This document shows positions 44,326 to 51,435 of a stretch of DNA of 64,000 bases, in pieces (the first letter of the stretch is position 1; each line of letters opens with the position of its first letter). Under the pieces are notes generated by a model. It saw only the letters and a program-made list of their open reading frames with translations. It did not search any database and was not told where the DNA came from. The position numbers were made by a program, and so were the translations under genes. The stretch comes from Maribellus sediminis (GTDB lineage: Bacteria; Bacteroidota; Bacteroidia; Bacteroidales; Prolixibacteraceae): the NCBI RefSeq assembly GCF_011799805.1, contig NZ_WXUB01000001.1, positions 124,001 through 188,000 of the forward strand. The letters run 5' to 3'.

Positions 44326-45267
44326 ATGAATAAAAGAGAATTTCTAAAAGGACTTGGCTTGATTACAGCCGGCGGTATGGTGACAAGTGCCATTAACCCG
44401 CTTTCTGCTGCAACAAGTGTCAGCAGTTTACCGGCCAAAAAGAAAATTGGTTTGCAACTCTATTCGCTCGGAAAAGAATTAACCGACGACGTTCCAGCCG
44501 GATTGAAAAAAGTGGCTAAAATTGGCTATGCAACGGCAGAGGCAGCCGGTTATCGCGAGCGGAAAATGTATGGTTACGATATTGCCGAATTTATAAAGGT
44601 AGCGGATGATTCGGGTTTGAAAGTATCCGGATCGCATGTAAATCCGCCGGTGCGTAAGTACACCAAAGACAATAAAAGTGAAATTGCCGATTTTTGGAAG
44701 GCGACGGTTGAAGATCACGTAAAACTTGGTGTTTCATCCCTGGTTCAGCCAGGAATGCCACAAGTAGAAAGTAACGAGGATGCAGCAATGGTTTGCGAGG
44801 TTTTTAATAATGCCGGAGAGATTGCAAAATCGGCAGGCATTAAATGGGGCTATCATAACCACAGCGGCGAATTTAAACGCGTTGTAAAGCCTGAAGATAA
44901 GGAGAAGCAAAGTAATCCGTGGCAACGTGTAGGCGACGTGATTTACGACCTGATGCTGAACGGAACTGATCCGGACCTTGTATTCTTCGAAATGGATGTG
45001 TACTGGACAGTAATGGGCCAAAACGATCCGTTGGAGTATTTTAAAAAATACGCCGGCAGGTTCCCCGTGTTACATATTAAAGACCGCAAAGTTCTTGGTC
45101 AATCGGGAATGATGAACTTCAAGAATATTTTCACCAAAGCCTATGAAAACGGGCTCGATGAATTTTTTGTTGAACTGGAAGGGATTGGAAAAGAAGATAA
45201 TATGACGCAGTTTGAGGGCGTTGAGGCCTGTTTCAATTACCTGAACAAAGCTTCGTTTGTAAAATAA
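44326..45267 (+). CDS. Exported sugar phosphate isomerase/epimerase family protein (TIM barrel)
   Basis: A 313-residue AP endonuclease 2-type TIM barrel, the family of xylose isomerase-like and 3-keto-sugar epimerase/isomerase enzymes. It has a Tat-like N-terminus (NKREFLKGLGLITAGGM, with KR in place of RR), then KIGLQLYSLGKEL, WGYHNHSGEF, FEMDVYWTV and FPVLHIKDR, in which the His, Glu and Asp residues would bind the metal. It follows the Gfo/Idh gene and ends at a strong bidirectional terminator. Its last codons (NKASFVK plus stop) and that terminator occur a second time at 46288-46343. Confidence 0.88.
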   Translation: MNKREFLKGLGLITAGGMVTSAINPLSAATSVSSLPAKKKIGLQLYSLGKELTDDVPAGLKKVAKIGYATAEAAGYRERKMYGYDIAEFIKVADDSGLKVSGSHVNPPVRKYTKDNKSEIADFWKATVEDHVKLGVSSLVQPGMPQVESNEDAAMVCEVFNNAGEIAKSAGIKWGYHNHSGEFKRVVKPEDKEKQSNPWQRVGDVIYDLMLNGTDPDLVFFEMDVYWTVMGQNDPLEYFKKYAGRFPVLHIKDRKVLGQSGMMNFKNIFTKAYENGLDEFFVELEGIGKEDNMTQFEGVEACFNYLNKASFVK

Positions 45268-45318
45268 AGGCCAGGGATCCGATCCCTCCAAGGGATCGGA
45301 TCCTTTATTTTTTTAACC
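45245..45318. repeat. Duplicated boundary, copy A: isomerase tail plus terminator
   Basis: The segment starting ACAAAGCTTCG (from 45245) is repeated from 46288, an offset of 1043 bases. The first 45 bases are identical; the next 25 differ at only a few positions; beyond that the two copies run into the 3' ends of the diverged lipoprotein genes. Confidence 0.9.
45275..45303. terminator. Bidirectional terminator between isomerase and lipoprotein A
   Basis: A perfect 13-bp stem (GGATCCGATCCCT / AGGGATCGGATCC) with a CCA loop. On the plus strand it is followed by TTTATTTTTTT; on the minus strand by CTGGCCTTTATTTT. It can end both converging genes. Confidence 0.9.
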
Positions 45319-45321
45319 CTG

Positions 45322-45708
45322 CTAATTCTCTATGGGCACCGCGTTGTTGTAATCTTCTTGGGTGATTTTAACTATCCTTTCTTCAAGTAGTAAAGCATGG
45401 GCCGAATCCGTGAGGACTAATAGCTTTTTAGAATCAAATACTATACGTACAGAATCTACAGAGGCAATAGAGAAAAAAGACCGACTATCCGAATCTTCAC
45501 CCATTTGTCTTTCAAATTCCAGCCTAGAATTTGGTGATAAAAATATACTATCAGATACAGATGTCCCTCTATTTCGATATCCTACAAGCGAAACATCAAA
45601 ATCTGTATCATTTACCAGGGTATAGGTTATTGTAGGTTGGTTAGTGTACCAACAAGAATACAACGGTAACATTAATAAAAAATATATAATGATTTTTTTT
45701 GTTTTCAT
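45322..45708 (-). CDS. Small lipoprotein A of the duplicated cassette
   Basis: A 128-residue predicted lipoprotein (KKIIIYFLLMLPLYSC, Cys19). The remainder is a beta-rich domain with no recognised family. It is a distant paralogue of the protein at 46364-46801: both have a ITYT/ITYFN strand after the lipobox, a VDSVRI/NDSVRID strand and the same C-terminal motif IT(Q/E)EDYNNA. It lies 9 bases downstream of the truncated peptidase gene, the same order as in the complete cassette. Function is unknown; the constant pairing with a peptidase suggests a partner or inhibitor (inference). Confidence 0.75.
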   Translation of the reverse strand: MKTKKIIIYFLLMLPLYSCWYTNQPTITYTLVNDTDFDVSLVGYRNRGTSVSDSIFLSPNSRLEFERQMGEDSDSRSFFSIASVDSVRIVFDSKKLLVLTDSAHALLLEERIVKITQEDYNNAVPIEN

Positions 45709-45717
45709 GGTAGAATT

Positions 45718-46347
45718 CTATTTGTAAGTTGTAAAAAGATAATCAATGTTTTCTTCAGTAGGGTTGTCAAACATCTTTTTCAAATCATCTCTCCATGCCC
45801 ACCAGTTTCCTGAGGATGTCGGAAGAGCCCTTTCAATCTCGGATAAGGTATAACCCCAAGCTTGATCATTCGGTCGCAGGCTATTAAATTTTCCTTGGTT
45901 ATAGTCATCAATTAAATCAATTACTAATGGTGTATATCCTTTTAAATCATCAATTTCTGAAATATCAACCAATTGATATTTATTATTATAAATGCCATAT
46001 CCTTGATAAATATCGTTCGTTATTTGCCATTCAACTCCTACGGCCCAACTTTCAGGTATTCTTTTATTAACCACCCACAAGATATCTCCATAGCCAGAAT
46101 CCCAATGTGATACATGTGCCAATTCGTGAATTGTTGTGCCAAAAATACCCCTACTGTCTTTGCCATTTCTATGTATGAGCACCGTCGCCGATTGTGCAAT
46201 AACATTCAAATCAAAAAAATGAGAAGCAGAAAAGAAGTCAACCCTACCACCGATATGGAGTCGTTGTTCCAAAAGACCTTTCTCGTCACAAAGCTTCGTT
46301 TGTAAAATAAAGGCCAGGGATCCGATCCCTCCGAGGGATCGGAGCAT
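45718..46347 (-). pseudogene. Truncated HExxH peptidase A, N-terminus replaced at a duplication junction
   Basis: An open frame of 209 residues that aligns with only the last third of the complete peptidase at 46812-48596. Conserved parts are IFGTTIHELAHVSH (zinc motif HELAH), PESWAVGVEWQITND (candidate third ligand Glu), LIDDYNQG and PNDQAWGYTL. The first 20 or so residues are not peptidase: they are the antisense of the duplicated terminator and isomerase tail (46288-46347). Homology to the full protein begins at TKLC, exactly at the junction, so the signal peptide and about 390 residues are missing. The frame remains open because the junction preserves phase. Probably non-functional, or a cytoplasmic remnant. 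Confidence 0.8.
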
Positions 46348-46353
46348 TTATTT
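46288..46353. repeat. Duplicated boundary, copy B
   Basis: Second copy of the isomerase tail and terminator found at 45245. It contains the isomerase's last seven codons (KASFVK and stop) out of context, within the 5' part of the truncated peptidase frame on the opposite strand. Confidence 0.9.
46318..46343 (-). terminator. Terminator after lipoprotein B (decayed copy)
   Basis: TCCGATCCCT and AGGGATCGGA form a 10-bp stem with a CCG loop; the outer three base pairs of copy A are lost through substitutions at 46344-46345. It ends the minus-strand lipoprotein B gene. Confidence 0.7.
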
Positions 46354-46363
46354 TTTTAACCTG

Positions 46364-46801
46364 CTAATACCCTATCAGCAACGCATTATTGTAATCTTCT
46401 TCGGTGATTGTATAAGTATATCTGAAGGTGCTTTCACTTACCTTACCACCAGCATAATTATCAATAATAAGAATATTCCTTGACGATGTATCATTATAGA
46501 AATAATCAATTCTAACAGAATCGTTAAACACAATACTTGCTTTAATCAAAGACTTTCCAAACGGATACTTTGATGTTTGATTTTCGCCATCTTCAACATA
46601 GAAGAATTCAGCCTCGGCCCCTTGATTTATAACCGTTACAGAGTCTAAGACAATTGAGTGACCAGCATCTGTTCTTGGTGCGATTATTTTAAGGTCACTA
46701 TTTGTTGTATTGATAAAGTTAAAATAGGTAATAGATTCGTTGTCTTTAGTACAAGATGTTAGGAATAAAACTCCAATAAAAAATACAAATAACTTCTTCA
46801 T
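46364..46801 (-). CDS. Small lipoprotein B of the peptidase cassette
   Basis: A 145-residue predicted lipoprotein (MKKLFVFFIGVLFLTSC, Cys17) with a beta-rich body and no recognised family. It is paired with the full-length peptidase: its ATG is 10 bases after that gene's stop. It shares the C-terminal TITEEDYNNA motif and several strands with lipoprotein A at 45322, but is otherwise strongly diverged. Confidence 0.75.
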   Translation of the reverse strand: MKKLFVFFIGVLFLTSCTKDNESITYFNFINTTNSDLKIIAPRTDAGHSIVLDSVTVINQGAEAEFFYVEDGENQTSKYPFGKSLIKASIVFNDSVRIDYFYNDTSSRNILIIDNYAGGKVSESTFRYTYTITEEDYNNALLIGY

Positions 46802-46811
46802 AGAAAAGATT

Positions 46812-48596
46812 TTAATATAATTCTAGTAGTAATTCTATCTGAGCATCGGTTGTGCCATTCAACTTATATGCTTTAAGCGCATCTTCCAAACTACTTATAC
46901 CATACGTGTCTTCAAGAATATGGTAATTAATATCTGCTAAAGTGTATCCGAAAATCTGATCATTCGGATAATTATTATTACCGGGTATATTTAAACCATA
47001 ATGTAATCCTCCGTTTCTTTGATTAAAATCATCTAATAAATCAATAAAAACTGGAGAATATTCCCATTGAACGTCAGTTCTTCTCCAATCTTGTTTATCA
47101 TCATGATTGAAATTTGTCATCCCATAGCTGTGATACTCATCATTAGTAATCGCCCACTCAACAGCTTCTGCCCAGCTTTCATAAATAACCTTATTTACTT
47201 GCCAGTACTGAATGTTACCGAGGGACTGGGAATGTACCTGGTGCCCCAATTCATGAGAGGTCGTTCCAAATATTAAATTAGTAGGTTTGTAACTCCCGCT
47301 TGAATATTTTCCATAAACTTTGATATCAGGTAATATACCACTACTACTCCAATCTCCCCAGAAAACACCAGAACCTTCTTCGTCAATATAACATAGCTTA
47401 GTTTTACTCCCGTCTGAAAGAATTGGTCGTCTTATTCCCAAATTATTTTTATAAAACTGTTTGTATGCTGCACGATGTATTGTTGCAAACATAATTGATT
47501 TTCCACCTTGTTCAATATTAAGATTCCAATCACCACTCTGATTCGGACCATTAAAATAAGCTTGCCCAAATGAACCATCACGTATATCGTAGTATGCCCT
47601 TTCCCATTTAATACTATAGTTGGCATCGTTGCTAAAGGTTCCATTGCAGGAGTAGTTTCCATTTGCATCGGTAATGTCGGAATAGGTAGTAAACCACCGG
47701 CGAGCGCGTACCTCAACTCCTTCTAGCGGAATGTAATGGCTGTTTACACTGTTGGTTACATAATGATAAATTGGTCGGGCACAAATATTCTCACCCTCGG
47801 GAATTTCACCCGTATTCTCATCCCCGTCGGCGGGTACCTCTTCGGTTGGGTCACCTGCGTTAACCGGCTCTCCGGTATCGCAATAAATATATTCGTAATG
47901 GCTAAAAACTTTAATCCGGGTGGAATATGAATTGATAATATCATCGAATACTTTTATGTTTCCGGCAGGTCTCCAACTTGTCGATTTTAATGTGTTTTCA
48001 GTTTGTGCGTTTTCGTCCAGGTTTCCGGTAATCCGCAACGCTTCGTTTTCCAGTTTTAACCAGTCGAAATGTTCTATTCCTGTACTTTTTAGTTCTGTCA
48101 ATTCTTCTCCATATTCAGGTAAATACAAATTTGCAAGTTTCTGGTACTGCACCTTAGGAAAAACATAATCAACAGGTACTACCGTATATTGCCAGGTTAT
48201 CTCGTTTTTAGGAATTTCCGGGTCGTGGTAATGTGTGCCACCTCTTTTAATTTCAACATCGAGAGGATAATCGTAAATATAAAGCGTTGTATCGCGGGTT
48301 ATTAAATCAAGTTCCTTTGTGTTTTTGGGCCTGAACCGAACATAGAAATGGGTAGCCTCGATTTCTAAACCCGATTTGAGTTTGTTTTCGGTTTGTAAGT
48401 TTTCATAGGCAATTTTCATGTTTTCAACCGAATAAGGATTTTCAAGTTGTTTTCCCAGTATCATAGGGCCATCTTTGAAATGATCTTGTTCTGCAATAAT
48501 TTCTCCATCCTGTTCATGAGAATAAAACTCTTCTTTCACACAACCAGCGAAAGTGAATAATAGCATAATAATACCTAAAAAAGCTGATCTTTTCAT
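46812..48596 (-). CDS. HExxH zincin-type lipoprotein (complete peptidase B)
   Basis: A 594-residue predicted surface or periplasmic lipoprotein (MKRSAFLGIIMLLFTFAGC, Cys19). The N-terminal 200 residues are unrecognised. Residues 265-350 resemble a carboxypeptidase-regulatory-like beta domain (IPLEGVEVRARRW...ITDANGNYSCNGTF). The C-terminal third holds a zinc metallopeptidase motif FGTTSHELGHQVHSQS with a downstream YESWAEAVEW, in which a Glu about 26 residues after the first His could be the third ligand (gluzincin pattern). The spacing is identical in the truncated copy. No named peptidase family could be assigned. A nine-G tract lies about 200 bases upstream of its start. Confidence 0.78.
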   Translation of the reverse strand: MKRSAFLGIIMLLFTFAGCVKEEFYSHEQDGEIIAEQDHFKDGPMILGKQLENPYSVENMKIAYENLQTENKLKSGLEIEATHFYVRFRPKNTKELDLITRDTTLYIYDYPLDVEIKRGGTHYHDPEIPKNEITWQYTVVPVDYVFPKVQYQKLANLYLPEYGEELTELKSTGIEHFDWLKLENEALRITGNLDENAQTENTLKSTSWRPAGNIKVFDDIINSYSTRIKVFSHYEYIYCDTGEPVNAGDPTEEVPADGDENTGEIPEGENICARPIYHYVTNSVNSHYIPLEGVEVRARRWFTTYSDITDANGNYSCNGTFSNDANYSIKWERAYYDIRDGSFGQAYFNGPNQSGDWNLNIEQGGKSIMFATIHRAAYKQFYKNNLGIRRPILSDGSKTKLCYIDEEGSGVFWGDWSSSGILPDIKVYGKYSSGSYKPTNLIFGTTSHELGHQVHSQSLGNIQYWQVNKVIYESWAEAVEWAITNDEYHSYGMTNFNHDDKQDWRRTDVQWEYSPVFIDLLDDFNQRNGGLHYGLNIPGNNNYPNDQIFGYTLADINYHILEDTYGISSLEDALKAYKLNGTTDAQIELLLELY

Positions 48597-48864
48597 AATT
48601 TTGTAGTGTTTCTGGGGATTTGGAGGTGCAACTCCATTTCCCTGTTAATAAAAATAAATATTTGGGCCGGAGGAAACTCCGGTCTTTTTGTAACTGTGAT
48701 TTGGGTATATTTCATAAAATAATTCGGAATTGAGGTTAAATATTTCTTGTGAAATTAGAAGATTTATTTTATTAAACCAACATTTTGATAATTAGGGGGG
48801 GGGTAATTTAGAGTTGTTCAAAATAAAAGAATCCGACTTTTAAAAGGTGATTAATACCAAATAG
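48597..48864. other. Gap upstream of the peptidase operon with a G9 tract
   Basis: This AT-rich gap has no gene. It should contain the promoter of the minus-strand peptidase/lipoprotein operon, but no exact TAnnTTTG box is visible. A run of nine G at 48795-48803 is the longest such homopolymer I noticed in the window and lies about 200 bases upstream of the peptidase start. Confidence 0.55.
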
Positions 48865-48900
48865 AAAGAGGCTGTTAGAAATTAATCTGACAGCCTCTTT
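48865..48900 (-). terminator. Intrinsic terminator after the rhodanese oxidoreductase
   Basis: AAAGAGGCTGT (48865-48875) pairs with ACAGCCTCTTT (48890-48900), and the inner AGA/TCT extend the stem around an AATTAA loop. On the minus strand it is followed by CTATTT. It is 36 bases beyond the stop codon. Confidence 0.85.
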
Positions 48901-48935
48901 TGATTTATAAAAATTGGGTTTTTTCTTTTTCCGAA

Positions 48936-50939
48936 TTAGTACCTCGACATCATGGCCGAAATACCACCACCGTTTTTCACGTTTGAAAAGCCGCGGCTCA
49001 TCAATACCTGCTGGGCATAAGCCGAACGGGCTCCACTGGCACAATACACAATAATCTCGCGATCGGTATCGTCACCCAAATCGGCATTACCCGACATCAG
49101 GTCATCCAACGGAATATTGATAGCATCAGGGAACGCACCGCTTCTGAATTCTCCCGGCGTACGAACATCAATTACCAGGCGCTCCAGTTCTTTAGCGCTT
49201 ACGTTGTTGTTCGTTTCGGTTTCTTCCATCACCTTTTCGTTGATGCTCTTTTTCTCGATTGCCAACAACATCATGTTGACGTTTTTGAAACCTGCAGTTA
49301 CCGCGTGGCGCTGCAACGAAATATGACCTCCTGAGATATTTTTTACCTCCTGGCATCCTGCTCCAATAAGCATACGAACGGCTTGGTGACCTTTCTTACC
49401 GGTTTCATCATAAATCAGTACCGGAATATCTTTTGGAATTCTGTCGAGGTTAGGCTGCAAATTTTCAAGCGGCAAATGGTAAGCACCATTCATATTGCTT
49501 TTCTGGTGGGCAAATACGTCGCGGATATCCAGTACTATCAGTTTTTCCTGAGTTTCAAGGTATTCATCCAGTTCCGAAGCTAAAATGCTGGGTCCGTAAC
49601 CGCTCATCTTGTTTTCTGCCACGTAGGCTGCCATGTTCATGGCGTCGTTGGCGGTTCCGATTGGTGGCGAATAGGCAAAATCGATATCAGCAATTTCGCT
49701 TACCGGAAGTTTGGCGGCACAAGCAGTTGCAATTACATCCAAACGTTTGTCGGCGCCTTTGTAACCTGCGGTCTGGCCACCCAGTACAACACCGGTGTTT
49801 TTATCGTAAACCAGCATTACACTCACTGTTTCTGCGCCCGGATAGTATGAAGTGTGGTGTTCCTTGTGAACCACAACGGCATCGGCATCGATACCGGCAG
49901 CGCGGGCCTGTTTTAGCGATAGACCGGTAGTTCCGGCAACGGCTTCAAATACTCGAACAACCGAAGTTCCGATCGATCCTTTGTAGCTGTGATTTCCACC
50001 CAATGCGTTTTCGGCGGCAATCCTTCCCTGGCGGTTGGCAGGTCCTGCCAGCGGGATACGTACTTTTTTATCGTTTACACGGTGCTCAATTTCCACCATA
50101 TCGCCGGCAGCAAAAATATCAGGATCCGAAGTTTGCAATTTATCGTTCACCAGCAAACCACCGGCTTCGCCAATTTCCAAACCGGCATCTTTGGCCAGTT
50201 GCAAGGTGGGGCGGACTCCAATCGACAACAGTACCATGTCGGCATTAATGGTTTTTCCGTTATCCAGTTCAACCGTGTTGTGGTTAATTTTTGTAACCGC
50301 AGTTTCGGTATGAACACCAACGCCGTAGGCTTTCAACTCGCGGGTGATAAACCCGGCCGTTTCAGCTTCCATAATCGACATTACATGCTGCATTTTTTCT
50401 ACCACATGCACTTTCAAACCTCTTTTTACCAGCGCTTCCACCATTTCGAGCCCTATAAATCCACCACCCACGACTACGGCCGTTTCCGGTTCTTCGTTTT
50501 TCAGGTAGTTGTCAATTTTGTCCATGTCTTCCAGTGTCCACAAGCTGAAAACATGGTCGGCAACAGCACCCGGAACATCAGGTTGGATTGGGCGGCCACC
50601 CTGCGCTAAAATCAGTTTGGTATAATCGAATGATTTTTTTGAACCGTCGCGGCCATCAATGGTATGAACTACTTTGTTCCCGCGGTCGATTGAATTTACC
50701 AGCGTATGCGTATGTACTTTAACCTGGTATTGTTCATCGAAACTCTCAGGGCTCTGAAGAATCAGTTTCGAACGGCTGTCGATATCGCCGGCAATGTAGT
50801 ACGGCAGTCCGCAGTTAGCGAACGAAATGTCAGGGCCGGCTTCCAGCATCGTAATTTGTGCCTCGGGTGACAGGCGACGTGCTTTTGCCGCCGCAGTAGC
50901 TCCGGCAGCAACTCCTCCAATGATTAAAATCTTTTCCAT
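48936..50939 (-). CDS. CoA-disulfide-reductase-like FAD protein with two rhodanese domains
   Basis: A 667-residue cytoplasmic flavoprotein. The N-terminus has the FAD motif GGVAAGATAAAKARR and SFANCGLPYY with Cys43, the redox cysteine of CoA-disulfide reductases and NADH persulfide reductases. The NAD-binding motif VVVGGGFIGLEMVEAL and the FAD motif DIFAAGDMVEIEHRV follow, then the dimerisation domain to about residue 450. A first rhodanese domain (about 465-560) has IYDETGKKGHQA where the catalytic Cys loop should be, so it is probably inactive. A second rhodanese (about 585-667) has VYCASGARSA with active Cys633. Fused enzymes of this kind reduce persulfides or polysulfides with NAD(P)H. 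Single rhodanese fusion is usual; two is notable. Confidence 0.9.
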   Translation of the reverse strand: MEKILIIGGVAAGATAAAKARRLSPEAQITMLEAGPDISFANCGLPYYIAGDIDSRSKLILQSPESFDEQYQVKVHTHTLVNSIDRGNKVVHTIDGRDGSKKSFDYTKLILAQGGRPIQPDVPGAVADHVFSLWTLEDMDKIDNYLKNEEPETAVVVGGGFIGLEMVEALVKRGLKVHVVEKMQHVMSIMEAETAGFITRELKAYGVGVHTETAVTKINHNTVELDNGKTINADMVLLSIGVRPTLQLAKDAGLEIGEAGGLLVNDKLQTSDPDIFAAGDMVEIEHRVNDKKVRIPLAGPANRQGRIAAENALGGNHSYKGSIGTSVVRVFEAVAGTTGLSLKQARAAGIDADAVVVHKEHHTSYYPGAETVSVMLVYDKNTGVVLGGQTAGYKGADKRLDVIATACAAKLPVSEIADIDFAYSPPIGTANDAMNMAAYVAENKMSGYGPSILASELDEYLETQEKLIVLDIRDVFAHQKSNMNGAYHLPLENLQPNLDRIPKDIPVLIYDETGKKGHQAVRMLIGAGCQEVKNISGGHISLQRHAVTAGFKNVNMMLLAIEKKSINEKVMEETETNNNVSAKELERLVIDVRTPGEFRSGAFPDAINIPLDDLMSGNADLGDDTDREIIVYCASGARSAYAQQVLMSRGFSNVKNGGGISAMMSRY

Positions 50940-50980
50940 TATATTATTTTCTGTTTGTTATTATTTGCGTCTTTTAAATA

Positions 50981-50996
50981 ATCTAGATATCTAGAT
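50981..50996. promoter_or_regulatory. Perfect 16-bp palindrome, likely operator of the rhodanese oxidoreductase
   Basis: ATCTAGATATCTAGAT is a perfect palindrome located 41 bases before the start codon and immediately downstream of a TAnnTTTG promoter box on the same strand. That position is typical for a repressor operator. No regulator gene is adjacent. Confidence 0.55.
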
Positions 50997-51005
50997 ATGT
51001 CGCTG

Positions 51006-51040
51006 CAAAAATAGAGAAGATTCTAAAAAGGATTAACAAA
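51006..51040 (-). promoter_or_regulatory. Promoter of the rhodanese oxidoreductase gene
   Basis: Plus-strand CAAAAATA (51006-51013) is TATTTTTG on the minus strand, an exact TAnnTTTG -7 box. CAAA at 51037-51040 gives a TTTG -33 element with a 23-base spacer, slightly longer than usual. The start would fall near 51000, just before the palindrome. Confidence 0.5.
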
Positions 51041-51435
51041 GGATTGCGAATGTTAAGTTATTGTTTAGCGACTTAAAGTCAACTGGAACGATGTTAAATT
51101 ATCATACTCAATTTACCATCCTGATTGAGTTTGGAAGAGTAGTTTTCAGAACAAAAATGTTTTCCAAAGGATAGCTAAATAGCAGAATATAAAGTGAATA
51201 TGTATTACGTTTTGGCTAACTTTAGATTGAAAAACTAAATGGTTTGCTTGTGTTTTCAGCAGGCTTGAAATTTAATTTTTAGCGCAGTTTTTTACGTCCG
51301 AATGTGTCAAATATTGAGTGTCCTGAAAAATGACAGTAAAAAAGCTATGAAATATCAGTGGATGCTCTTAAGCAAATGATTGTGCACAATAGTTAATAAT
51401 CGAGTATCTTTAATAGAAAAATCAACATTCTGTTC
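51041..51435. other. Gene-free AT-rich region upstream of RND pump 3
   Basis: No coding sequence is seen. A weak promoter for pump 3 may be TTG (51380-51382) and TATCTTTA (51405-51412), with a 22-base spacer and 23 bases to the ATG. The rest shows no repeat or RNA gene that I can support. Confidence 0.4.

Noticed and set aside
45718-46347. A complete 209-residue secreted peptidase gene
   Set aside because: The first residues are antisense of the duplicated isomerase tail and terminator, there is no signal peptide, and homology to the full peptidase starts at the junction.
48808-49044. A 78-residue minus-strand frame near the rhodanese gene end
   Set aside because: It lies in another frame over the rhodanese gene and its terminator and has no family features.
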